From the NCBI GenBank assembly GCA_030667885.1, contig DAOUVA010000067.1, positions 1 to 12,108 of the forward strand: 12,108 nucleotides of DNA. Direction: 5' to 3'. Of this stretch, positions 1 through 6,936 are shown one piece after another; the first letter of the stretch is position 1; the number at the start of each line of letters is the position of its first letter. Below the pieces are notes generated by a model. That model was not told the origin of the DNA, did no database searches, and saw only the letters and a program-made list of their open reading frames with translations. The position numbers were made by a program, and so were the translations under genes. The DNA is from Phycisphaerae bacterium (GTDB taxonomy: Bacteria > Planctomycetota > Phycisphaerae > Sedimentisphaerales > Anaerobacaceae).

Positions 1-7
1 ATTATGC

Positions 8-40
8 GAAGCGCAGAGTTTAATGAGAGCTTTATGCTTC
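8..40 (+). promoter_or_regulatory. Conserved leader hairpin upstream of the first secreted paralogue
   Basis: The arm GAAGCGCAGAG (8-18) can pair with CTTTATGCTTC (30-40) as an 11-position stem with two G-U pairs and one C-A mismatch around an 11-nt loop. Both arms recur base for base upstream of the second paralogue (3760-3793), while the loops differ in sequence and length. It lies about 65 nt before the start codon, so it is probably part of the 5' untranslated leader. The window starts just upstream, so the promoter is not visible. No known riboswitch class is recognised; the function is unknown. Confidence 0.45.
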
Positions 41-104
41 AGAATTCAGGATGTTTTTCATTTCAACTCACATCGTATATTAAGCTTATTTAAGGAGGAC
101 TATT

Positions 105-3100
105 ATGTCTAAGAAACTGTCGTTTTTATTTTCTGCTGTCCTGGCCACAGGACTGGCTGTAAGCATGGCAAGCGCGCAGCCTCTCAACCAGGACCCCGGT
201 CCCGATGGCATCATATCGGTGGAGGCCGAGCACTTTGATGCCAATGTTGAAGTAGGCGGCCACACATGGGAGGAGACCGGGCCCACGGGCGGCTTTACCG
301 GTGAGCTCGGTATGCACGCTCCCAACCCAACCCACGGCGGACATAGCAGCGACTATGCCGCCAATAGTGAGCGTCTGGAGTATGAAATCAACTTTGTCAA
401 AACCGGTATACACTACGTGTGGATTCTGGCCTGGGGTGAAAGCGGGAGCGATGACTCCTGCCACGTCGGCCTGGACGGCGAGGAAACACCCGATTCGAGC
501 CAAATGAGCGGCTGGAACAACAATTACGCATGGGACAACGGTAGATATGAATTTTCGGGAGTGTCCCAGATCGACATATCTACGCTCGGTGTCCACACGT
601 TGAACCTCTGGGTGCGTGAAGATGGGCTTATCGTTGACAAGATAGTTCTGACCACCAACCCCGATTTCTCGCTCTCGGGTAACGAGCCCGGCCCGCCGGA
701 AAGCCCGCGCGGCGCCCGTGTGGTGGCGTTTGGGGCGAATCCCGGCGACGGTGCGACAGATGTGCCTCGGGATATAACACTTAGCTGGGAGGCTGGAGCA
801 CTTGCCGATATGCATGATGTGTACTTCGGAACCGTTTTCGACGATGTCAACGATGCCGACAGGACTAATTCGCTTGGCGTCCTGGCAAATGAGGGCCAGT
901 TGGAGACAAGTTATACGCCGCAAAGGCTCGACTTTGTCACGACTTACTACTGGCGCATCGACGAGGTCAATGCCCCGCCGGATAATACAATACGCAAAGG
1001 TGATGTCTGGAGCTTTACGACCGAGCCGTTTTCATATCAGGTTCAGAACATAATCGCCACGGCTTCAAGCAGTACGGTGGATAAAGGGCCCGAAAATGTC
1101 GTCAACGGTTCAGGACTGGACAGCAGCGGCTTGCACGGCAACACAGGTGAAGGCAATATGTGGCTCAGCGATGCTGCAGGGCCCCAGCCTTCGTGGATCC
1201 AGTTCGAGCTCGATACGGTTCACAAGCTTCATGAGATGCTGGTCTGGAACTCCAACGAGAGCCTTGAGTCGGTGATCGGCCTGGGATTCAAAGATGTTAC
1301 AATCGAGTATTCCACCGACGGCATCGACTTCCTGACTCTGGGGACTACCCATGAGTTCACGCAGGCGCCCGGTTCGGCGGGCTATGCAAGTAACACGACC
1401 ATCGACATGGCCGGCGTGTCGGCAAAGTATATCAGGCTCACCGCCAACAGCAACTGGAAAAGCATCCTGCCCCAATTCGGCTTGAGCGAAGTTCAATTCT
1501 TCTCCCTGCCAGTCCAGGCAAGGGAACCCAACCCGGATTCAGGGGCGACAGAAGTGGCTCTGGATCTGGACCTGGCCTGGAGAGCGGGAAGAGAGGCGGC
1601 CGTGCACGATGTATATTTCAGCGATGACTGGCAGGCTGTAGTAGATGGTACCGCCCCAGTGACAACAGTCACCGAGACCAGCCATGGTCCGTTGGCACTT
1701 GATTTAGGCAAGACTTACTACTGGCGGGTCGATGAGGTCAATGATGCCGAGACACCCGCAAGCTGGCAAGGTGGTATTTGGGGCTTTACAACACACGAGT
1801 ACTTCGTGGTGGACGATATGGAGAGCTACAATGACATTAATGAAGGTGAACCCGGCAGCAACAGGATATATCTTGCCTGGGCGGATGGATTCGACAACCC
1901 GGCTATAAACGGTTCTGTCGTTGGCAATGCTACTGCTCCTTTTGCCGAGCAGACTATCGTTAACAGTGGCAAACAGTCGATGCCGATGTTCTACGATAAT
2001 GCTGTTGGTTTATCAGAGGCAACTATGACGTTGAGTTCCCAGCGGGACTGGACTTTAAGAGGAGCCGGGGAATTGTCGTTGTGGTTTAGAGGCAATCCGA
2101 TGGGTTTCTTAGAAGATCCGGTTGGCACTTTCACGATAAGCGCAGCAGGCGCAGACATCTGGGGCACAGCCGACGAGTTCCGCTATGCATACAAGCAGCT
2201 TAACGGTGCCGGCTCGATTATAGCTAAGGTTGAGAGCGTGGATAACACCGACCCCTGGGCCAAGTGCGGCGTGATGATTCGCCAGACGCTTGATCCGGGC
2301 TCGAAGTTCGCCGCGGTTTATATCACGCCCGGCAACGGATGCAGATACCAGGCAAGGCTCACTCCAGGCTCTGACGCTACGAGTGACACTGCCGATAATG
2401 CGTTTACACCTGAACAAACAGCAATCACAGCCCCCTACTGGATAAAAATAGAGCGTGACGCAGCCGATAACTTTAATGGCTACTACTCCAGCGACGGCGT
2501 TAGCTGGCAGGCAATGCCATGGAATCCACAGAATATAACAATGCCTTCGAATGTCTATATAGGTTTGTCATATACCAGCCATAACCCTGGTGTAAACGGT
2601 GAGGCACAATTTTCCGACGTGACGACAACCGGCGCAATCAGCCCGACGACATGGACACACGAGGCTATTGGCGTTGATATGGCCAGCAATAATCCTGAGC
2701 CGTTGTATGTTGCTCTCAATGGCAATGCAGTAGTTTCTCATGATAATCCAAATGCGTCTTTGATAAATGACTGGACGGAATGGCTTATCGATTTGCAGGC
2801 ATTTGCAGATCAGGGCGTTAACCTGACCAATATAAATACCATTACTATCGGTTTAGGTGACAAGAGCAATCCCCTGGCCGGCGGTTCGGGTATGATGTAC
2901 TTTGACGATATCAGGCTGTACCCGCATCGAGAACCTCCCGTGCAAATGCCGAAGGAGGTAAATAGGATATTTGAAGCAGAATCAGCCGACATCCTTGGAA
3001 CAAGCTGGCGGCTATATAGCGATTCGGCCGCATCGGGCGGACAGAACATCGGTTCAGATGACGGTGATGGCGACGACAATGACACTGCGCCAGGAGCCGA

Positions 3101-3458
3101 CTGGGTAGCCGTTTACAATTTCACGGCTACGGCTGAAGGCGTTTACAAAATCCTGTTGCGCGGTCAAGAGGTCGGCGCCGATTCATTCTGGGTCCGAATC
3201 ACAACCGCCACGAGTCAGACTCTCGAACATCCCGATCAGCCCGGCACCGGCTGGGTTCGCTTCAACGGGATGGATGCTCCGACCGGATGGGCATGGGACG
3301 AAGTTCACAGCGATGACGACGCTGATCGTGCAATTGTGAATTGGACATTAGCGGCCGGTGAGCACACGCTGGAAATCGCCAAACGTGAAGACGGTACATA
3401 CCTCGACGCCGTTCTGATTACCGACGACCTTGCTCTGGATCAGGCAACGTTGCCGTAA
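105..3458 (+). CDS. Secreted multidomain carbohydrate-binding-like protein with F5/8 type C domain (paralogue 1)
   Basis: A 1117-residue exported protein, probably binding polysaccharide or glycoprotein outside the cytoplasm; no catalytic domain is visible. Domains in order: signal peptide 1-24 (cleavage after ASA); CBM6/GH115-C-terminal-like jelly roll about 28-188 ('ISVEAEHF' to 'REDGLIVDKIVLTTNPDF'); DVYFG repeat 203-307 (FN3/Ig-like fold inferred); F5/8 type C (discoidin) domain about 310-468; second DVYFG repeat 472-563; VVDDMESYND jelly roll 568-940, interrupted by a DUF1349-like concanavalin domain within the stretch 665-864 ('ADIWGTADEF', 'WAKCGVMIRQT'); and a second CBM6/35-like domain about 953-1105 with an Asp-rich loop (984-993) that might bind calcium. 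The start is fixed by AAGGAGG (92-98), 6 nt before ATG 105, and by the signal peptide. There is no dockerin, sortase motif or PEP-CTERM. It is transcribed alone, ending at terminator 3502-3538. The domain calls rest on motif recognition; the ligand is unknown. Confidence 0.85.
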   Translation: MSKKLSFLFSAVLATGLAVSMASAQPLNQDPGPDGIISVEAEHFDANVEVGGHTWEETGPTGGFTGELGMHAPNPTHGGHSSDYAANSERLEYEINFVKTGIHYVWILAWGESGSDDSCHVGLDGEETPDSSQMSGWNNNYAWDNGRYEFSGVSQIDISTLGVHTLNLWVREDGLIVDKIVLTTNPDFSLSGNEPGPPESPRGARVVAFGANPGDGATDVPRDITLSWEAGALADMHDVYFGTVFDDVNDADRTNSLGVLANEGQLETSYTPQRLDFVTTYYWRIDEVNAPPDNTIRKGDVWSFTTEPFSYQVQNIIATASSSTVDKGPENVVNGSGLDSSGLHGNTGEGNMWLSDAAGPQPSWIQFELDTVHKLHEMLVWNSNESLESVIGLGFKDVTIEYSTDGIDFLTLGTTHEFTQAPGSAGYASNTTIDMAGVSAKYIRLTANSNWKSILPQFGLSEVQFFSLPVQAREPNPDSGATEVALDLDLAWRAGREAAVHDVYFSDDWQAVVDGTAPVTTVTETSHGPLALDLGKTYYWRVDEVNDAETPASWQGGIWGFTTHEYFVVDDMESYNDINEGEPGSNRIYLAWADGFDNPAINGSVVGNATAPFAEQTIVNSGKQSMPMFYDNAVGLSEATMTLSSQRDWTLRGAGELSLWFRGNPMGFLEDPVGTFTISAAGADIWGTADEFRYAYKQLNGAGSIIAKVESVDNTDPWAKCGVMIRQTLDPGSKFAAVYITPGNGCRYQARLTPGSDATSDTADNAFTPEQTAITAPYWIKIERDAADNFNGYYSSDGVSWQAMPWNPQNITMPSNVYIGLSYTSHNPGVNGEAQFSDVTTTGAISPTTWTHEAIGVDMASNNPEPLYVALNGNAVVSHDNPNASLINDWTEWLIDLQAFADQGVNLTNINTITIGLGDKSNPLAGGSGMMYFDDIRLYPHREPPVQMPKEVNRIFEAESADILGTSWRLYSDSAASGGQNIGSDDGDGDDNDTAPGADWVAVYNFTATAEGVYKILLRGQEVGADSFWVRITTATSQTLEHPDQPGTGWVRFNGMDAPTGWAWDEVHSDDDADRAIVNWTLAAGEHTLEIAKREDGTYLDAVLITDDLALDQATLP
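2097..2696 (+). repeat. Nested DUF1349-like insert, copy in paralogue 1
   Basis: Codons 665-864 encode about 200 residues inserted between the strand ending 'LSLWFRGN' and the strand beginning 'EPLYVALNGN' of the VVDD jelly roll. The third paralogue carries the same insert at 9385-9978, with most residues identical and long stretches of near-identical DNA, for example around 2145-2185 against 9427-9467. The second paralogue has only five residues (SGNSV, 6093-6107) at the equivalent place. The repeat could be a site of recombination or gene conversion between genes 1 and 3. Confidence 0.75.
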
Positions 3459-3501
3459 GCAATGCCCAAAGTGGCTGCTGGAGAAGTAAAACAGGCAATT
3501 C

Positions 3502-3538
3502 GGGGCCTATGCCAATTGATTTGGTATAGGCCCCTTTT
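3502..3538 (+). terminator. Rho-independent terminator after paralogue 1
   Basis: The arm GGGGCCTATGCCAA (3502-3515) pairs with TTGGTATAGGCCCC (3521-3534) over 14 positions with a single G-U wobble and a 5-nt loop, followed by TTTT. It starts 43 nt after the stop codon. A closely related hairpin with compensatory changes follows the third gene (10291-10328). Confidence 0.9.
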
Positions 3539-3620
3539 CAATTGAAAACGGAATCAACCACAGGCGGCTTAGTGATATTAATTATCTGAAAGTTTGTGGG
3601 TAAACACGTAAGGATTATCC

Positions 3621-3652
3621 TTGACGACAAGGCAGCTAATTTGGTATATAAT
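3621..3652 (+). promoter_or_regulatory. Candidate sigma70-type promoter for paralogues 2 and 3
   Basis: TTGACG (3621-3626) resembles a -35 box. It is followed by TATATAAT (3645-3652), which gives either TATATA with an 18-nt spacer or a perfect TATAAT with a 20-nt spacer. It lies downstream of the first gene's terminator and about 200 nt before the second gene, so the transcript would have a long leader containing the conserved hairpin. Spacing is slightly long for a housekeeping promoter, and no transcript data support it. Confidence 0.5.
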
Positions 3653-3759
3653 ATTAGTTAAGCAAATAGCCAAAAAACAGTTATATGTCTATTTCGGGCA
3701 CAATAAGTCCGGAATCTGGGTAGTTTTCCGAATAGAGGAGGTGTTATTTGTTATTATGT

Positions 3760-3793
3760 GAAGCGCAGAGTGTTAACGTGAACTTTATGCTTC
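3760..3793 (+). promoter_or_regulatory. Conserved leader hairpin upstream of the second secreted paralogue
   Basis: The arms GAAGCGCAGAG (3760-3770) and CTTTATGCTTC (3783-3793) are identical to those at 8-18 and 30-40, whereas the loop here is 12 nt instead of 11 and differs in sequence. Arms conserved while the loop drifts is what selection on a structure or on a bound protein would give, although two copies are too few to prove it. The third paralogue has no such element. The function is unknown. Confidence 0.45.
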
Positions 3794-3857
3794 TCAGGTC
3801 AAGATATTTTACATTTCAGCTATCACTCCATATTAAAACTTTTGAAGAGGGATTATT

Positions 3858-6815
3858 ATGTGCAAACAATTGATTCATCTGGTTTCATTCGCTTTAGTGC
3901 TTGGTTTGACTACAGGCATTGCCATCGCAGACCCGCTCAACCAGGATACCGGCCCCGACGGGATCGTGTCGGTGGAAGCCGAGAACTTCGATGCCAATGT
4001 TGATGTAGGCGGCCATACATGGGAGGAGACCGGGCCGACGGGCGACTTTACCGGTACCGCCGGTATGCACGCGCCCAACGGCCAAGGCGGACACGGCAAT
4101 ACCGGCTATGCCGCCAGTAGTGAGCGTCTGGAGTATGAGATTAACTTTGTCAAGACCGGCACACACTATGTGTGGATACTGGCATGGGGTGCCGATGGGA
4201 ACGATGACTCCTGCCATGTAGGTCTTGACGGCGTGGAAACCCCCCTTTCTGACCGAATGACGGGCTGGGGTGGTGCTTACGAATGGAACAACGGCAGAAT
4301 GGACATGCCGGAACCGTCTCAAATCGAGATAACTTCATCCGGCCCACACACACTAAACGTCTGGGTTCGTGAAGATGGGCTTATTATCGACAAAATCGTC
4401 CTTACCACTAATCCCGACTTCACGCTCTCTGGAGCAGAGGAAGGCCCCCCTGAAAGCTACCGTGGCCCAATCCTGAATGCTTACAATCCCACACCAGCTG
4501 AAGGTGAGATATATTCGGATACATGGGCGAATTTAAGCTGGACAGCAGGAACGACTGCGGTCTCGCACGATGTATATTTCGGTGAGAATTTTGACAATGT
4601 GAATGACGGCACCGGCGATATGTTCCAAGGCAACCAGACTGATACATTTCTCGTCGTCGGCTTTCCGGGATTTGCTTATCCGGAGGGTCTTGTTCCAGGG
4701 ACGACTTACTATTGGCGGGTCGATGAAATTGAGGCTGACGGTACAACAAAACATACAGGTTCCATCTGGGACTTTACGATTCCTCCCAAGAAGGCCTATG
4801 ATCCAGTACCTTTTGATGGCGTCCCATTCATAGACCTGAATCCGAGCCTTAGCTGGACGGCCGGTTTTAATACTAAGCTGCACTACGTATATTTCGGTGA
4901 CAACTTTGAGGATGTGAACAGCGGTGTTGTGGGTATTCCTCAGGGAATTAATAGCTATAATCCCGGCACTCTTGAAGCCAACAAGGTTTACTACTGGCGG
5001 GTCGATGAGTTCGACAGCATAACCACGTACAAAGGCGATGTCTGGAGCTTTAAGACTGCAAAAACCGGCGGAGGTCTTCGAGGCGATTACTATCAAGGTA
5101 CGAATTTCCAGAATCTGATGCTGACCCGAGTAGATCCTCAACTCAACTTTAACTGGGGTGATCCCGGCTCGCCAGATCCATCGGTCGGCAATGATAACTT
5201 TTCGGTTAGATGGGCAGGTGAAGTGGAGGCCCCATTTACAGAGACCTATACCTTCTACACCAATACCGACGACGGTGCACGTCTATGGGTGGATGGTCAA
5301 CAGCTCGTTGACGACTGGACAGACCAAGGGGTCGGCGAGAATTACGACACAATTGATCTTGTTGCCGGTAATGTTTACAATCTTGTAATGGAGTATAATG
5401 ACAGCAGCGGCGGTGCCGTTGCAGAACTGCGGTGGTCAAGTCCATCGATGCCGAAGGAGCTCATTCCTCAAGCCGCATTGTCCCCGCCCGTAAGAGCCGG
5501 CAGCCAAAATCCGGCTAACGGAGCTACGGATGTGACAATAACACCTGTTCTTACATGGAGGGCTGGAGATTATGCCTCTTCGCACGATGTGTACTTCGGT
5601 TCAGATGAAGATGCAGTGAACAACGCCACCACAGCATCACCAGAGTATCAAGGCAGCCAGGGAGTTGGTTCTGAGAGTTTTGTTCCCGGAGAACTTCTCG
5701 AAAATTCGACTTATTACTGGCGAATAGACGAAGTCAATAACGTCAATCCCGAAAGCCCCTGGAAAGGCAATGTACTTAGCTTTACAACCGGCGATTTCAT
5801 TATTGTGGATGATTTCGAATCATACAATGATCTTAATGAAGGTGAACCCGGGAGCAATAGGATATATCTTACCTGGCTGGATGGATACGACAACCCAGCT
5901 ACAAACGGCTCTGTCATTGGTCATGCCACTGCTCCTTTTGCCGAGCAAGGTATCGTCCGCACCGGCTCGCAATCGATGCCGTATTTCTATAACAACAACA
6001 TGAAGTATTCAGAAGCACAGCTAACACTAAGCCCGGCACAGGACTGGACGCGACTGGGTGTAACGGTACTATCACTGAGCTTCCTTGGCAATTCAGGTAA
6101 TTCTGTTGAGCCGATGTATGTGAAGATTAACGGCAAAAAAGTGTTATATAACGGCGACGCAGTTGACATAACACAACCACGGTGGAATCTGTGGAATATC
6201 GACCTTGCATCAGTTGGTGTAAACCTGCAAAATATCACGAGCTTAATAATCGGCTTCGGTAACGATACGAATCCGACAGCCGGTGGTTCAGGTATGGTTT
6301 ACTTTGATGACATTCGGCTGCATCGGACAGCCCCTGTGGCCGCAATTTCTTCGGAAGAAATATGGATTGAGGCGGAAGATGCCGATACGATAACGGCACC
6401 CATGGAGGTTTATACGGACATGGCTGACGCCTCCGGCGGTGCGTATATCGGCACAACGGATGATGTCGGTGACAGCGGCGAAAATCCACCATCTCCGGAC
6501 GGCACTGCAAGTTATACTTTCACAGTAGAAGGCGGAACATACATGCTCAGTTGCCGCATAATTATTCCAAACGGTGATTCGTTCTGGTTCCGTATCCAGG
6601 GCGCTACTACTCAGACGGTCAATCACAGCAGCGGCTGGATAAGATGGAGCGATCCTTCGAACTCAGAGTCATGGTACTGGAACGATGTCTTCAGCGCAGA
6701 AGATGATGGCGAAACAGTACTCTTTACGATGGATCCGGGAACTTATACCCTTGAAGTCGGCTACAGAGAAGACGCTGCGCTGATGGATACTATCTTGATT
6801 TCCAAGGTTGAATAA
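3858..6815 (+). CDS. Secreted multidomain carbohydrate-binding-like protein with PA14 domain (paralogue 2)
   Basis: A 985-residue exported protein, probably a glycan binder; no catalytic residues or enzyme fold are recognised. Domains in order: signal peptide 1-24 (AIA before the mature Asp); the CBM6/GH115-C-like jelly roll shared with both neighbours, about 28-188; two adjacent DVYFG repeats (204-308, 312-400); a PA14 domain about 405-540 ('GLRGDYYQG', 'YTFYTNTDDGARLWVDG', 'ELRWSSP'), a fold known to bind sugars in adhesins and glycosidases; a third DVYFG repeat 544-644; an uninterrupted VVDDFESYND jelly roll 647-823; and a C-terminal CBM6/35-like domain about 833-983. The VVDD domain lacks the DUF1349-like insert of the other two paralogues. 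The start follows GAGGG by 6 nt. It is probably cotranscribed with the third paralogue, 118 nt downstream. No surface anchor is seen, so the protein may be released or held by its binding domains. Confidence 0.85.
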   Translation: MCKQLIHLVSFALVLGLTTGIAIADPLNQDTGPDGIVSVEAENFDANVDVGGHTWEETGPTGDFTGTAGMHAPNGQGGHGNTGYAASSERLEYEINFVKTGTHYVWILAWGADGNDDSCHVGLDGVETPLSDRMTGWGGAYEWNNGRMDMPEPSQIEITSSGPHTLNVWVREDGLIIDKIVLTTNPDFTLSGAEEGPPESYRGPILNAYNPTPAEGEIYSDTWANLSWTAGTTAVSHDVYFGENFDNVNDGTGDMFQGNQTDTFLVVGFPGFAYPEGLVPGTTYYWRVDEIEADGTTKHTGSIWDFTIPPKKAYDPVPFDGVPFIDLNPSLSWTAGFNTKLHYVYFGDNFEDVNSGVVGIPQGINSYNPGTLEANKVYYWRVDEFDSITTYKGDVWSFKTAKTGGGLRGDYYQGTNFQNLMLTRVDPQLNFNWGDPGSPDPSVGNDNFSVRWAGEVEAPFTETYTFYTNTDDGARLWVDGQQLVDDWTDQGVGENYDTIDLVAGNVYNLVMEYNDSSGGAVAELRWSSPSMPKELIPQAALSPPVRAGSQNPANGATDVTITPVLTWRAGDYASSHDVYFGSDEDAVNNATTASPEYQGSQGVGSESFVPGELLENSTYYWRIDEVNNVNPESPWKGNVLSFTTGDFIIVDDFESYNDLNEGEPGSNRIYLTWLDGYDNPATNGSVIGHATAPFAEQGIVRTGSQSMPYFYNNNMKYSEAQLTLSPAQDWTRLGVTVLSLSFLGNSGNSVEPMYVKINGKKVLYNGDAVDITQPRWNLWNIDLASVGVNLQNITSLIIGFGNDTNPTAGGSGMVYFDDIRLHRTAPVAAISSEEIWIEAEDADTITAPMEVYTDMADASGGAYIGTTDDVGDSGENPPSPDGTASYTFTVEGGTYMLSCRIIIPNGDSFWFRIQGATTQTVNHSSGWIRWSDPSNSESWYWNDVFSAEDDGETVLFTMDPGTYTLEVGYREDAALMDTILISKVE

Positions 6816-6920
6816 ACAATGTTCTCGGGATGGACTTCCGACGACGTTAAGGTTTTTAATGATGATAATGAGTATTTTGGGTAGTAGCAAACGCATATTT
6901 TATATTATTTAAACTCTTTT

Positions 6921-6936
6921 AAGGATGACTATTATG
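6921..6936 (+). promoter_or_regulatory. Ribosome binding site that fixes the start of paralogue 3
   Basis: AAGGA (6921-6925) lies 8 nt before ATG 6934, the same distance as AAGGA (92-96) from ATG 105 in the first gene, and the following bases (GACTATTATG) match too. The earlier in-frame ATG at 6925 overlaps the AAGGA itself and cannot use it. Starting at 6934 also gives a 24-residue signal peptide, equal in length to those of the two paralogues. Confidence 0.8.

Larger units (their letters stand above)
3459..3857 (+). other. 399-nt intergenic region between paralogues 1 and 2
   Basis: The region holds, in order, the terminator of the first gene (3502-3538), an AT-rich stretch without an evident gene, a promoter-like pair (3621-3652), a strong Shine-Dalgarno match AGGAGGTG (3736-3743) not belonging to any recognised gene, the conserved leader hairpin (3760-3793), and the second gene's own ribosome binding site GAGGG (3847-3851), 6 nt before ATG 3858. 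From about 3751 to 3857 it aligns with bases 1-104 upstream of the first gene, so the leader was duplicated along with the coding sequence. Confidence 0.7.

Noticed and set aside
4..93. A conserved leader peptide shared by genes 1 and 2 (the segments from 'FML' onward, 31-93 and 3784-3846, stay in the same frame).
   Set aside because: I counted the base differences over the aligned codons: about 7 at first, 5 at second and 6 at third positions. That is no bias toward silent sites, so similarity is better explained by duplicated untranslated DNA. The upstream parts are also out of frame by one base.
126..923. Long minus-strand open frame of 265 codons, with similar-looking minus-strand frames at 3894-4322 and 6982-7242.
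   Set aside because: They lie antisense to the conserved N-terminal domain of the three paralogues. Their resemblance to one another follows from conservation of the sense codons. They lack a plausible ribosome binding site and a known protein signature.
3051..3083. Asp-rich stretch in paralogue 1 (residues 983-993) as a dockerin calcium loop.
   Set aside because: A dockerin needs two spaced repeats with conserved spacing and usually sits at the very C-terminus. Here there is one acidic loop inside a jelly-roll domain; calcium binding by that domain remains possible.
6925..6933. ATG at 6925 as start of paralogue 3, giving three extra residues.
   Set aside because: It overlaps the AAGGA ribosome binding site, and the alignment with gene 1 and the equal signal peptide length both point to ATG 6934.
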